From positions 207,359 to 271,358 of the forward strand of contig NZ_JAALLN010000006.1 in NCBI RefSeq assembly GCF_011751075.1: DNA of 64,000 bases, in the 5' to 3' direction. The translations under genes and the position numbers were made by a program. Numbering within the stretch: position 1 is the stretch's first letter; each line of letters starts with the position of its first letter. Under the pieces are notes generated by a model, which worked only from the letters and a program-made list of their open reading frames with translations, ran no database searches and was not told where the DNA came from. The DNA comes from Flavobacterium poyangense (lineage in GTDB: Bacteria; Bacteroidota; Bacteroidia; Flavobacteriales; Flavobacteriaceae). Shown here piece after piece: positions 7,725-16,531 of this stretch.

Positions 7725-10505
7725 TTAGAATTTGATGTTATAAGTAATGGTTGGAATCGGCACAGAAAAGATAGACGTTTTATAGGCTTTTATCTGACCA
7801 TTTGTGGTAACAAAAAAGATAGAATACGGATTGTTTCTTCCTAAGACGTTATAAATCGAGATGTTCCAAAAACTATGTGATAGTTTTTTAATTTTGTGAT
7901 TTCCTTCAATGTTAAAACCAACATCTAATCGATAATAGTCCGGAATTCTAAACTTGTTTCTGTCACTGTACAGGGTATATTTCAGACCATTGTATTCGTA
8001 ACTTCCAATAGGGTAGGTGATTGGTCTTCCGGATTGGTAAACAAAATTGGTAGATAAACTGTATCTTTTTGTGAATTTATAATTTAGTACAGCACTTACT
8101 TCATGAGGTTTGTCAAAATTTGTTGGGTAGTAATGACCGTTATTTACTTTTTCGTCAATAAATTGACTGTCAGACTTAATGAAAGTACGCGCATAAGTAT
8201 AACCTAGCCAACCATTAAGTTTTCCCACATTTTTTTTAAGTAATAACTCAACTCCGTACGCTTTTCCTTCTCCCTGAAGCAATTGTGTTTCAGGGTTTTT
8301 GTTTAATAACAATTCGGCACCAACTTTATAGTCTAACAGGTTTTCTGATTTTTTATAGTAACCTTCTAAGCTTAGTTCTAATTTGTCATCGTCCAGATTT
8401 TTGTAGAATCCTAATGAAAATTGCTGTGCTTTTTGAGGAGCAATATTTAAATCGGATAATTTCCAGGCATCAGTTGGAGATTGTGTAGTATTGCTGGTTA
8501 ATAAATGAATGTATTGATAAGTTTTATCATAGCTGGCTTTTACAGATAAATCGTCAGTTATTAAATAACGTGCGGCAATTCGGGGTTCGAATCCGCTATA
8601 GGTTTTAATAGTTTCATTTTTCTTGTAATATTGTGTTCCTATGACTGTATCGTCAGTGACGGGAGAATTACTTTGATAGATTCGTTCGGTTGCTTCTCCC
8701 AATGCCGAATAAGTTGAGTAGCGTAAACCTAAGGTAATTAATAGTTTTTCGGTTAGATTGTAATTGTCTGAAAAATAAACAGCCGATTCTAATGCTTTTT
8801 CGTTGTCAATGTTTACCGGGATCAATGTTGCCTCATCCGGTTTCTTCGGATTAAGATAACCCGGATCTACTTTGTAAAGTTTACTTGAAACCCCATAGTT
8901 GAAAGCGTGTTTTTTGTTTAGGGTATAGTTACCATTCAGAATAACCTGGCTTTCATTTAGTTTGTAGCCATAGTCAAACGAATTTATTCCTCCGTTGTCA
9001 TAGTCAATATTAAATTTGTATTCACTATTCGTAAGAATTAAGTCGGCTTTGCTTTTAGCGTTGAAAGAATGATTCCATTTTAAAGACACTAAGGCATTAC
9101 TGTATTTATAAACAGAATCCGAAGAAATGCTAAAACGGTCTTTGCTGTAATAGAAAGTGGATTCGATCGTATTGTTGGCACTTATTTTATGATTGTATTT
9201 TAAGATTCCGTCAAAGAACTTAGCTTCACTGTTTTTCAGAGATTCATCGTCCAGTTTTTTCAGAATCCATTCCGAATAGGTACCTCTTATACCAACGATT
9301 AAACTTGATTTGTCTTTTACTATCGGAGTACTGATCGAAAGATTACTGGTTACAGCCCCAAGTCCGGCCTCACCTGTAAATTTTTCAACATTACCGTTTT
9401 TTGTTGTAATATCAAAAACAGAAGACAATCTTCCACCAAATCTTGACGGAATACTACCTTTGTAAATATCAACTTTGCTGGTAGTGTATGGATTTACAGC
9501 GGAGAAAAAACCAAGAAAATGCGAGGTATTGTATAAAACAGCATTGTCTAAAAGAATTAAATTCTGATCGTCTTTTCCACCACGTACGTTGAATCCTGCA
9601 GAGCCTTCACCGGTAGTTTTTATCCCGGGTAAAGTAGTGGCAACTCTAAAAATATCACGTTCACCAAGTACTAACGGAACATTTTTTATTCCTTCGACAT
9701 CTATAGTGGAGACTCCGGCAACAGCCGTTTTTACATTTCTGTTAGCATTTTTGTTGATGACCACCTCGTCCAGTTCATTGATGCTTTCGTGAAGCGATAC
9801 ATCTAAACTACCATTGTCATAAATCATTACGGGTTGTGTATCTTTTCTATGATTGATGGACTCTATCTGGATGTAATTAAGACCAAAAGGCAGTTCGATT
9901 TTGTAGAAACCCTGGTCGTTTGTTGTTGTGCTGATGTCTTTATCACGCACTTTAATGGTCACATTAGAAAGCGGTTTTTTGTTTTTTTCATTTTTGATAG
10001 TACCGGATAAGGTATATGATTTTAACTCTTCGCCTTTTTTCTCTTTTCCGATGTAAACGATGCCGTTAACAGTAGTGTTTCGTTTTTTTGTTTCGACTTG
10101 TTGATGAAACAAAGGTTTTGTTGCGCTCTTGTTTGCCGCAATAACTGTTGAAGCGGCTACTGCAGGTTCAAAATAATTATCAGGTAATGTACTGTGGATG
10201 ATACTGTTTTTTGTTAGAATTATTTTTTTTTCCGTGATAAAATAATTAAGATTCGTTTTTTCAAAAATGCCGGCAAGTATCTCGTCGATAGAGGTGTTGG
10301 TGTAGGTCTTGTTTATTAGAAAAGCATCAGATTTTATCCAGCTTTCATCAAAATAAAATTTGTAGCCTGTGTTTTTTTCAAGACTTTCAATTGCTGTTTT
10401 CAAATCAGCATTTTTAAATTCTATTGAGATAGTATTCTTTTTTTCCTGACTAAATGCTAATATTTGAAAAGCGAATAAAAATAGGGTAAGTATAATTTTT
10501 CTCAT
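7725..10505 (-). CDS. TonB-dependent receptor with STN and carboxypeptidase-regulatory-like domains
   Basis: Outer-membrane receptor of 926 residues from the chosen ATG at 10503-10505; an alternative ATG six codons upstream overlaps the preceding gene. Order of parts: signal peptide (RKIILTLFLFAFQILAFSQ), STN domain (about 25-75, IEFKNADLKTAIESLEKNTG), a CarboxypepD_reg-like domain (about 160-245), plug (GFNVRGGKDDQNLILLDNA and VDIYKGSIPSRFGGRLSSV), then a 22-strand-type barrel ending in NIKF. STN domains usually pass a signal to a FecR anti-sigma factor, but no FecR is encoded here. The only sigma factor nearby is the ECF unit beyond the operon terminator. Ligand unknown. Confidence 0.9.
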   Translation of the reverse strand: MRKIILTLFLFAFQILAFSQEKKNTISIEFKNADLKTAIESLEKNTGYKFYFDESWIKSDAFLINKTYTNTSIDEILAGIFEKTNLNYFITEKKIILTKNSIIHSTLPDNYFEPAVAASTVIAANKSATKPLFHQQVETKKRNTTVNGIVYIGKEKKGEELKSYTLSGTIKNEKNKKPLSNVTIKVRDKDISTTTNDQGFYKIELPFGLNYIQIESINHRKDTQPVMIYDNGSLDVSLHESINELDEVVINKNANRNVKTAVAGVSTIDVEGIKNVPLVLGERDIFRVATTLPGIKTTGEGSAGFNVRGGKDDQNLILLDNAVLYNTSHFLGFFSAVNPYTTSKVDIYKGSIPSRFGGRLSSVFDITTKNGNVEKFTGEAGLGAVTSNLSISTPIVKDKSSLIVGIRGTYSEWILKKLDDESLKNSEAKFFDGILKYNHKISANNTIESTFYYSKDRFSISSDSVYKYSNALVSLKWNHSFNAKSKADLILTNSEYKFNIDYDNGGINSFDYGYKLNESQVILNGNYTLNKKHAFNYGVSSKLYKVDPGYLNPKKPDEATLIPVNIDNEKALESAVYFSDNYNLTEKLLITLGLRYSTYSALGEATERIYQSNSPVTDDTVIGTQYYKKNETIKTYSGFEPRIAARYLITDDLSVKASYDKTYQYIHLLTSNTTQSPTDAWKLSDLNIAPQKAQQFSLGFYKNLDDDKLELSLEGYYKKSENLLDYKVGAELLLNKNPETQLLQGEGKAYGVELLLKKNVGKLNGWLGYTYARTFIKSDSQFIDEKVNNGHYYPTNFDKPHEVSAVLNYKFTKRYSLSTNFVYQSGRPITYPIGSYEYNGLKYTLYSDRNKFRIPDYYRLDVGFNIEGNHKIKKLSHSFWNISIYNVLGRNNPYSIFFVTTNGQIKAYKTSIFSVPIPTITYNIKF

Positions 10506-10509
10506 TTTT

Positions 10510-11280
10510 TTAATTGGCTTCATTAGGCATTAGGTTGTTGATTCTTTTTAGCAGATTTTCAAGAAAAAGGTTCTTGTCTGATTCCTCTAATTGAGTGTTA
10601 GAGTTGTAGTACTTTCGTATTTCACTTTTGTGATCAGGAAAAATTTTAATAATATCGCTTTTAGAACTGATCTTGTAGTAGACGTCTTTGTATTTTAAGA
10701 TGTATTCGTTTTTATCTCTGAACTCATCAGAACTGGCCTGGTTGGTTCCGTCGGATATTCTTTTAGTGTCAATAACCCTTGTCTTGGTTTTGTGATGTTT
10801 GATGTACAGAATGTTGTTCTTAGAAAAAATAAGTTCCTGATAGTAACCACTCATGTAAACAGGACAGTTTGGGTTGTTGAAATTTATATTGATAAATTTT
10901 TTGTTGTAAAGCGTAAAGAAGGCAGTTTTCTCCTTGATCAGGCTGATGCCTAAATAGTCGTATCCGCCATTGGCTTTCAAAATTAAAATGTCATTATTGA
11001 CATCGTATTTGAGGTCAAGATCATAATAATCTTGATTTTGATAGTGAACATCTCCTTTGCTGTAATCGTTGGAGAAATAGAAACTATGGCTTTTGTCAAT
11101 AGTCCTGTAAAGATTTACATAACGTGGACCATTGTAGAGGTCTAAGTTGCTTTTGCCAATAGTTTTGTCAAACCAGCTGTATAAAGAAGTAGCATTGCCT
11201 GATTGACTGTGTACGGTGTTGATTTGTAAGAATAATCCAAATAAAATAAGGAAAATAGACTTATTTTGATAATTTTTCAA
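10510..11280 (-). CDS. Secreted protein of unknown function, first gene of the receptor operon
   Basis: I do not recognise a family. The frame is open from a TTG at 11326-11328, but that codon sits on a perfect promoter -7 box (TATATTTG, 11317-11324). The TTG at 11278-11280 gives a better start, with a signal peptide of the form MKNYQNKSIFLILFGLFLQ followed by VHSQ; this is 256 residues. The mature protein is rich in Asp, Tyr and Lys with many short beta strands (YSKGDVHYQNQDYYDLDLKY) and no obvious motif. It ends 4 bases before the TonB receptor start, so it belongs to that operon and is likely a periplasmic or surface accessory protein. Confidence 0.6.
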   Translation of the reverse strand: MKNYQNKSIFLILFGLFLQINTVHSQSGNATSLYSWFDKTIGKSNLDLYNGPRYVNLYRTIDKSHSFYFSNDYSKGDVHYQNQDYYDLDLKYDVNNDILILKANGGYDYLGISLIKEKTAFFTLYNKKFININFNNPNCPVYMSGYYQELIFSKNNILYIKHHKTKTRVIDTKRISDGTNQASSDEFRDKNEYILKYKDVYYKISSKSDIIKIFPDHKSEIRKYYNSNTQLEESDKNLFLENLLKRINNLMPNEAN

Positions 11281-11316
11281 AAGATTGATGATTTTGATGA
11301 TTTGATTAGATGATCT

Positions 11317-11324
11317 CAAATATA
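11317..11324 (-). promoter_or_regulatory. Candidate -7 box (TATATTTG) of the TonB receptor operon
   Basis: A perfect match to the Bacteroidota TAnnTTTG -7 element lies directly upstream of the operon. It overlaps the most upstream TTG of the first gene and therefore argues for a downstream start codon. No good TTG -33 element is seen. Confidence 0.45.
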
Positions 11325-11594
11325 TCAAAAAAATGTTACGTATTACACATAAGTGTGTTAAAATGTAAGGAATAATACATGTTTTTGGGGTAAAAAACGT
11401 GGAAAAACTTAATTATTTAAGGCTTTGTGGAGATAAAATCCTAGTGATTTGGCGGGTTAAGACGTGTTGTTCTTAAAATAGTAAATCGACGGGAGTATTT
11501 GTCTGATTACTATAGTATTCTATTTTTGAAATGGATTTATGGGTTGTCTCCTGCTTTAGTTGATTGTTATTAAGTTATGGAGTTTAGTTTTTAG

Positions 11595-11678
11595 TTTTCA
11601 CGCAGATTTGGCAGATTACGCTGATTTTTTTGCTTTATAATTTTAATAAAAATAATCTGCAAAATCTGCGTGAAAAAA
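11595..11678. repeat. Inverted repeat element, CACGCAGATTT family, copy 1
   Basis: The left arm (TTTTCACGCAGATTTGGCAG onward) and the right arm (ending AAATCTGCGTGAAAA) are nearly complementary around an AT-rich centre with TTATAATTTTAATAAAA. Related copies lie at 20138-20230 and 44425-44537, each in a gene-free gap. Confidence 0.85.
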
Positions 11679-11776
11679 ACTTTTCAGATAGTGCCTTGCA
11701 AACTCTTTGCGTAAACCTTTGCGCACCTTGCGGTTAAATATTTAGTTGAAGAGATGATTTTTCCTAAAATGTAAAA

Positions 11777-11804
11777 ACCCCAATCCATATAAACGAATTG
11801 GGGT
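11777..11804 (-). terminator. Rho-independent terminator after pnp
   Basis: Stem ACCCCAAT/ATTGGGGT followed on the minus strand by TTTTTAC. It lies 37 bases beyond the pnp stop codon. Confidence 0.85.
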
Positions 11805-11840
11805 CTTCTATAAATAAACCTTTAGTAAACTAAGATCTGA

Positions 11841-13976
11841 TTACTCTTTTTTCTCCTCACGTGGAGGTCTTGGAACAAGTGCTTTTTTAGACACTTTTTC
11901 TTTTTTAGTTTTAGGGTCAACTCCCAGATATTTCACTTGGAAAGTATCTCCCATTTTAACTACGTCAGCAACGTTTTCGGTACGTTCCCAAGCCAATTCA
12001 GATACGTGAAGTAATACTTCGTTTCCTGGCGCGGCAACATATTCTACAACTGCTCCAAAATCAAGCATTTTGATTACTTTTACTTCGTAAGCTTCTCCTA
12101 ATTGCGGTTTGAAAGTAATAGAAGCAATTTTTGCCAATACTGCTTCAATTCCGGCAGGATCTGTACCTAAGATTTCGATAACACCTTGCTCATCTACTTC
12201 GTTGATCACAATAGTGGTTCCGGTAGCTTTCTGTAATTCCTGAATTACTTTTCCACCAGGTCCGATTAATGCTCCAATGAAGTTTCCAGGAATAGTTCTG
12301 GTAATGATTTTTGGTGCGTATGCTTTTACATCAGCTCTTGGAGTAGCAATAGTTTCAGTTAATTTTCCTAAAATATGCAAACGACCGTCACGAGCCTGAT
12401 TTAATGCTTGCTCCATAATGTCATAACGTAAACCATCAATTTTGATGTCCATTTGACAAGCAGTGATACCATCAGCAGTACCGGTTACTTTAAAGTCCAT
12501 ATCTCCTAAGTGATCTTCATCACCTAAAATATCAGACAATACAGCAAATTTCTCACCGTCAGTAATTAATCCCATAGCAATTCCGGAAACCGGTTTTACC
12601 ATTTGAACTCCGGCATCCATAAGCGCCATTGTTCCGGCACATACAGTTGCCATAGAAGAAGAACCGTTAGATTCTAAAACTTCAGAAACAACACGAATTG
12701 TATAAGGACAATCTACAGGAATCATGTTTTTTAAAGCTCTTTGAGCTAAGTTACCGTGACCAACTTCTCTTCTTGAAGTTCCTCTTAGTGGTTTTGCTTC
12801 ACCGGTAGAGAAAGGAGGGAAGTTATAGTGTAGGTAGAATTTCTCTTCACCTTGCTCGGAAGGAGAATCGATTTGGTTGGCTTCTCTTGAAGTTCCCAAA
12901 GTTACTGTCGCCAAAGCTTGAGTTTCTCCACGAGTAAATAAAGATGAACCGTGAACTCTTGGTAAATAATCTGTTTCACACCAGATTGGTCTGATATCAG
13001 TTGTTTTTCTACCATCTAAACGTACACCTAATTCTAATACTACATTACGAACAGCTTCTTTGTTTGTTTTGTAGAAATATTTAGAAACTAAATCTCCGTC
13101 AGCAGCTAATTCTTCTTCGGTAAATAAAGCTTTTACTTCTTCTTTTACTTCAGCAAATGCAGCTCCTCTTTCGTGTTTAGCCGAACCAACTTTTGCAATA
13201 GCGTAGATTTTATCGTAAGCAGCCGCTTTTACTTTTTTATAGATTTCTTCGTTTTCTTTCTCACCTTCGTAAGTACGAATTTCTTTTTTACCGAAAGCAG
13301 CTTGCAAACGCAATTGTGCCTGAATCTGAACTTTGATCGCTTCGTGAGCAAATTTAATTGCTTCGATCATTTCAGCTTCTGAAATTTCTTTCATCTCTCC
13401 TTCAACCATCGCAACAGAATCCATAGAAGCTCCAATCATCATATCGATGTCAGATTTTGCTAAATCTTCTCTGCTTGGGTTGATTACAAGTTTTCCGTCG
13501 ATACGTGCAACACGTACTTCGGAGATTAGGTTGTAAAAAGGAATATCTGAAACAGCTAAGGCTGCAGAGGCAGCTAAACCGGCTAATGCATCCGGCATAA
13601 CCGTTTCGTCATGAGACATTAACTGAATCATAACCTGAGTTTCAGCGTGGTAATCATCCGGGAAAAGCGGACGTAAAACACGGTCTACTAATCTCATTGT
13701 TAATACTTCGCTGTCACTTGGTCTGGCTTCTCTTTTAAAGAAACCTCCAGGGAAACGACCTGCTGCCGCAAATTTTTCGCGATAATCTACCGTTAATGGT
13801 AAAAAATCAACACCCGGGTTAGAGGTACGAGCTGAAACTGCTGTTGCAAGTATCATCGTATCTCCCATTCTTACTACTACAGAACCGTCAGCTTGTTTGG
13901 CCAAACGCCCTGTCTCGATTGTGATGCTTCTGCCATCACCTAAATCGATTTTTTCTACAAATAATTGTGGAATCAT
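11841..13976 (-). CDS. pnp: Polyribonucleotide nucleotidyltransferase (PNPase)
   Basis: This 711-residue enzyme degrades RNA 3' to 5' by phosphorolysis. Two RNase PH-like domains are clear: the N-terminal one with TMILATAV and [25 protein letters not shown] split over residues about 40-110, and the second one with [25 protein letters not shown] and [12 protein letters not shown]. These are followed by a KH domain ([19 protein letters not shown], about 570-590) and an S1 domain ([23 protein letters not shown]) to the end. Length and architecture are those of the family. It lies downstream of rpsO on the same strand, a widespread gene order, but the two are separated by a terminator and by an unusual leader hairpin that may control pnp. 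Confidence 0.98.
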   Translation of the reverse strand: MIPQLFVEKIDLGDGRSITIETGRLAKQADGSVVVRMGDTMILATAVSARTSNPGVDFLPLTVDYREKFAAAGRFPGGFFKREARPSDSEVLTMRLVDRVLRPLFPDDYHAETQVMIQLMSHDETVMPDALAGLAASAALAVSDIPFYNLISEVRVARIDGKLVINPSREDLAKSDIDMMIGASMDSVAMVEGEMKEISEAEMIEAIKFAHEAIKVQIQAQLRLQAAFGKKEIRTYEGEKENEEIYKKVKAAAYDKIYAIAKVGSAKHERGAAFAEVKEEVKALFTEEELAADGDLVSKYFYKTNKEAVRNVVLELGVRLDGRKTTDIRPIWCETDYLPRVHGSSLFTRGETQALATVTLGTSREANQIDSPSEQGEEKFYLHYNFPPFSTGEAKPLRGTSRREVGHGNLAQRALKNMIPVDCPYTIRVVSEVLESNGSSSMATVCAGTMALMDAGVQMVKPVSGIAMGLITDGEKFAVLSDILGDEDHLGDMDFKVTGTADGITACQMDIKIDGLRYDIMEQALNQARDGRLHILGKLTETIATPRADVKAYAPKIITRTIPGNFIGALIGPGGKVIQELQKATGTTIVINEVDEQGVIEILGTDPAGIEAVLAKIASITFKPQLGEAYEVKVIKMLDFGAVVEYVAAPGNEVLLHVSELAWERTENVADVVKMGDTFQVKYLGVDPKTKKEKVSKKALVPRPPREEKKE

Positions 13977-14002
13977 AAATTTTTTCCTTATTGGTTATAC
14001 AA

Positions 14003-14058
14003 TGGGTTTTAGTTGTGTTGTAGTTGTTGTTGTGTGTAGTTGTTGTTTCTAAAACCCA
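14003..14058 (-). promoter_or_regulatory. pnp leader hairpin with a loop lacking G
   Basis: In the pnp leader a 10-bp perfect stem (14003-14012 TGGGTTTTAG against 14049-14058 CTAAAACCCA) encloses a 36-base loop. On the + strand the loop has no C, so the mRNA loop has no G and consists almost only of A and C (AACAACAACTACAC type). It ends 26 bases before the pnp ATG. PNPase genes elsewhere are autoregulated through 5' hairpins, so a control role is plausible; this is inference. Confidence 0.55.
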
Positions 14059-14119
14059 ATGAAAAACCAAACTTTTTTTCTTGTAAAATGCTTGTAATAA
14101 ATAATTTCTGTAAAAAACA

Positions 14120-14145
14120 AAAAGAGGCACTTTCGCACCTCTTTT
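14120..14145 (-). terminator. Rho-independent terminator after rpsO
   Basis: Stem AAAAGAGG/CCTCTTTT with a 10-base loop, followed on the minus strand by TTGTTTTTT. It starts 10 bases after the rpsO stop codon. Confidence 0.85.
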
Positions 14146-14154
14146 CTATATTGA

Positions 14155-14421
14155 TTATTTTCTGATATTCAATACTTTGATAATCTCACGATATCTGTTG
14201 ATATCTTTCTTTTTCAAGTAATCCAACAAAGCTCTTCTTTTACCTACCAAAAGTACAAGCGAACGCTCAGTGTTGTAATCGTGACGATTTTTTTTCAAGT
14301 GCTCAGTTAAGTGTGAAATTCTGTAAGTGAACAATGCAATCTGACCTTCTGCTTTTCCAGTGTTTTTAGCATCACCGTGTTGTGCGAAGATTTCTTCTTT
14401 TTTTTCTTTAGTTAAATACAT
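14155..14421 (-). CDS. rpsO: 30S ribosomal protein S15
   Basis: This 88-residue protein has the standard S15 length. It carries the family core: GKAEGQIALFTYRISHLTEHLKKN with the conserved H-L-x2-H-L-K segment, then DYNTERSLVLLVGKRRALLDYLKKKD. It binds the central domain of 16S rRNA early in small-subunit assembly. A perfect -7 box (TAATTTTG, 14478-14485 on the minus strand) lies 57 bases before the ATG and a terminator follows at once, so it is probably transcribed alone, with pnp beyond the terminator. Confidence 0.98.
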   Translation of the reverse strand: MYLTKEKKEEIFAQHGDAKNTGKAEGQIALFTYRISHLTEHLKKNRHDYNTERSLVLLVGKRRALLDYLKKKDINRYREIIKVLNIRK

Positions 14422-14477
14422 TCCAATATTTATTTAATGATTTTTATGTATGTCCTACATCTCTTGTAAGACGGGTG

Positions 14478-14485
14478 CAAAATTA
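14478..14485 (-). promoter_or_regulatory. Candidate -7 box (TAATTTTG) of rpsO
   Basis: Perfect TAnnTTTG element 57 bases upstream of the rpsO ATG on the minus strand. The -33 region is A/T-only, with no clear TTG. Confidence 0.5.
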
Positions 14486-14589
14486 CATTTTTTTTTCGAA
14501 AAAATAAATTTAAAGTTTAAAAAAGTTTAATATTAAATATTTTAATAGAAAAAGCACCACTTGATAAGGGTTTTAGGTCTTTTATTTTT

Positions 14590-15045
14590 TTAGAATAGTT
14601 TTGCAACTTCCTGATTAACAAATTCTAAAAACCTTTCGTCAGCGGCTGTAAACGGATCAATAACATGGCTGTCAATGTCAATTTGCCCTATATTTATTCC
14701 GTTAACAAATAAAGGAACTACAATTTCTGACTTTACCGTAAAGCTGCAGGCGATGTAATTGTCCTGCGCTGCAACGTCCGGCACCACAAAGTTAGCATTG
14801 CTTTCTGCAACCTGACCGCAAATTCCTTTACCAAAAGGAATTACTGTGTGGTCCGTTTCTGCTCCTATATAAGGACCCAAATGAAGGGTTTTGTTTTCGT
14901 GATTGGCGAAATAGAATCCAACCCAGTTGTAATACTCAACGTTTTCGTTTAATAGTTTACAGATAGAGAGTAATTTTTCGTCTCTAACAGTGGTTGTGTC
15001 AGCTACAATAGCGCTTATTTTTGGTTGTAATTCCTGAAATGTCAT
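14590..15045 (-). CDS. GAF-domain protein, free methionine-(R)-sulfoxide reductase type
   Basis: This 151-residue single-GAF protein resembles the fRMsr (YebR) family, which reduces free methionine-R-sulfoxide with thioredoxin electrons in the cytosol. The typical VGFYFANHE..L.LGP segment, the FGKGICGQVA loop (Cys76) and NYIACSFTVKSEIVVPL (Cys100) are present, with the family spacing of 24 residues between these two cysteines. The third family cysteine, expected about 10 residues before Cys76, is replaced (His66), so disulfide relay would have to use Cys76. A perfect -7 box (TACTTTTG, 15063-15070) lies just upstream on the minus strand. It is single-gene and divergent from xrtF. Confidence 0.85.
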   Translation of the reverse strand: MTFQELQPKISAIVADTTTVRDEKLLSICKLLNENVEYYNWVGFYFANHENKTLHLGPYIGAETDHTVIPFGKGICGQVAESNANFVVPDVAAQDNYIACSFTVKSEIVVPLFVNGINIGQIDIDSHVIDPFTAADERFLEFVNQEVAKLF

Positions 15046-15062
15046 AATGCAAGATTTTTATG

Positions 15063-15070
15063 CAAAAGTA
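15063..15070 (-). promoter_or_regulatory. Candidate -7 box (TACTTTTG) of the GAF-domain reductase gene
   Basis: Perfect TAnnTTTG match ending 18 bases upstream of the ATG on the minus strand. A short leader of about 10 bases is implied. Confidence 0.5.
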
Positions 15071-15116
15071 TTTAATGCTGAATTTAAAAAATACATAAAT
15101 TTGTTAAAAATTTCTT

Positions 15117-15653
15117 TTGAAAAAATATTTCCTTCGATTTAAACCGTTTCTGATTTTTATAGGCACTTTTTTCGCCGCTTATATCGGATTTACACTGGTT
15201 TATAAATTTTATTTAGATAGTTTTGAGACAACAGATGTTGATGGCGTAACGGCCGTCGTAGGGCATCATGTGGATCAGTTGATGCAATTGTTTAATTGTG
15301 ACAGCAGGATTTTCAAAAGTCCTTTAAATCCGTATTTAGAGGTTTGGTACCGGAACAGGTTTACGATTAAGATTGTCGAAGGATGTAATGCGGTAAGTGT
15401 GATTATTCTGTTTGTTTCTTTTGTAATGGCATTTTCCGGAAAGTTTAAAACCACTTTGGTTTTTATTCTGTTTGGTGTTTTCTTTATTTATGTGCTCAAT
15501 GTGATTCGAATTGCATTATTAACGGTTTTGTTATTTCGTTTTCCTGAAAAAGAGCATATACTTCATGGTGTTTTGTTTCCGCTGGTAATTTATGGATTGG
15601 TTTTTAGCTTATGGGTTTTCTGGGTGAATAAATTTTCAAAATATGCTAAGTAA
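15117..15653 (+). CDS. xrtF: Exosortase family protein XrtF
   Basis: This 178-residue multi-pass membrane protein belongs to the exosortase/archaeosortase family, the transpeptidase-like enzymes that recognise C-terminal sorting tails on exported proteins. The three family active-site regions are visible: Cys90 in VEGCNAVSV, Arg131 in NVIRIALL, and His150 in EHILHGVLFPLV. Small size and the partner gene point to the XrtF subtype of Flavobacteriia. The start is a TTG (15117-15119) followed by KKYFLRFKP, which gives the expected basic N-terminus. It overlaps the next gene by 11 bases. No PEP-CTERM-like substrate gene was recognised in this window. Confidence 0.88.
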   Translation: MKKYFLRFKPFLIFIGTFFAAYIGFTLVYKFYLDSFETTDVDGVTAVVGHHVDQLMQLFNCDSRIFKSPLNPYLEVWYRNRFTIKIVEGCNAVSVIILFVSFVMAFSGKFKTTLVFILFGVFFIYVLNVIRIALLTVLLFRFPEKEHILHGVLFPLVIYGLVFSLWVFWVNKFSKYAK

Positions 15654-16089
15654 AATAAAAGATCATAAAGTTAAAATCCTGTTTTCAATTTTCATCATAG
15701 TGTGTTTTGGTTTGATAAGAGGTTTTGAAAATACACTGTTTTATGATCCTTTTTTGGATTATTTCAGTTCTGATTTCAAAAGTTCCCCTTTTCCTGAAGT
15801 TGATACTTTTAAGCTTTTTTGCGGACTTTTGTTTCGGTACTTTTTAAATTCCGGTTTGTCTCTGATCCTTATTTATGTACTGTTTCAGGATAAAGAAATC
15901 CTTAAGTTCAGCGCATTTTTATACAGCTGTTTCCTGCTGTTTCTTTTTGGGATGTTTTTTGTAATTGTTGCCTATTTTCCTGATGCAGGGTGGCTGCTTT
16001 TTTACGTCAGAAGGTTTATTATTCAGCCGATCTTCGTATTGCTTTTTATTCCGGCGTTTTATTATCAGATGCAAAACCTGAAAAAGTAA
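15643..16089 (+). CDS. Exosortase F system-associated membrane protein
   Basis: This 148-residue membrane protein has about four hydrophobic helices and a conserved-looking N-terminal region (FGLIRGFENTLFYDPFLDYF, FPEVDTFKLFCGLLFRYFLN). In Flavobacteriia a protein of this type is paired with XrtF, and here the genes overlap by 11 bases, implying translational coupling. A role as partner or chaperone in exosortase processing is likely but unproven. No catalytic motif is visible. Confidence 0.8.
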   Translation: MLSKIKDHKVKILFSIFIIVCFGLIRGFENTLFYDPFLDYFSSDFKSSPFPEVDTFKLFCGLLFRYFLNSGLSLILIYVLFQDKEILKFSAFLYSCFLLFLFGMFFVIVAYFPDAGWLLFYVRRFIIQPIFVLLFIPAFYYQMQNLKK

Positions 16090-16132
16090 TAGATTATTCG
16101 TTTTTTTAAAGTCTTTTAGATAATTTTGCAGC

Positions 16133-16531
16133 ATGATTATTAAGAAATGCACCGGCTTATTTTTGGCTTTCCTATTGTTGGTTTCCAACATCGGGTTTGC
16201 CTTCGATGTGCATTATTGCGGAGGCAAGATTGCTTCGGTTTCTTTAAATACAGCGACTTCTGTTGCTCCGGAAAAGAATTGTTGCGGGATTTCAGAAAAA
16301 AAGGCATCCTGCTGCAAAGATAAAGTAGTGCATTTTGAAAAAAAATCAGATGATGCTACCTTTAAGATGTTCTTTTTTCAGTTTGCTTTCCCTGCTGCAA
16401 TAGAAGAATTTAAACCAATTGCTTTTCTTTCTGTTTCCGGTTCTAAAAAGAATCAAATCACTTCGTATTATGCTGATGCGAATGCGCCTCCTTTATTTAA
16501 ATTATACAATCAGTATATTTTTTACTCCTGA
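16133..16531 (+). CDS. HYC_CC_PP family secreted cysteine-rich protein
   Basis: This 132-residue protein starts with a signal peptide or membrane anchor (about 1-23). It has the motifs that name the family: HYC at 27-29, CC pairs at 50-51 and 60-61, and PP at 119-120. It is the first gene of a cluster with a TonB receptor that has a CC-bearing plug and an HMA-domain protein, all on the + strand. The conserved Cys/His residues suggest metal (copper-like) binding in the periplasm or outer membrane. That role is inferred from residues and neighbours; the family has no assigned function that I know of. Confidence 0.82.
   Translation: MIIKKCTGLFLAFLLLVSNIGFAFDVHYCGGKIASVSLNTATSVAPEKNCCGISEKKASCCKDKVVHFEKKSDDATFKMFFFQFAFPAAIEEFKPIAFLSVSGSKKNQITSYYADANAPPLFKLYNQYIFYS

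Larger units (their letters stand above)
11329..11840. other. Gene-free gap with repeats and the pnp terminator
   Basis: No coding frame is supported in these 512 bases. They hold the upstream region of the receptor operon, a CACGCAGATTT inverted repeat (11595-11678), a CTTTGCG-type repeat (about 11695-11744) and the pnp terminator (11777-11804). Confidence 0.7.

Noticed and set aside
7725..10505. Complete FecI/FecR-type signalling system with the STN receptor
   Set aside because: No FecR-like gene is adjacent; the ECF unit is beyond a strong terminator, so a link cannot be claimed from sequence.
13173..13382. Open frame on the + strand inside pnp
   Set aside because: Phe/Ser-rich shadow of the Lys/Glu-rich part of PNPase; no independent signals.
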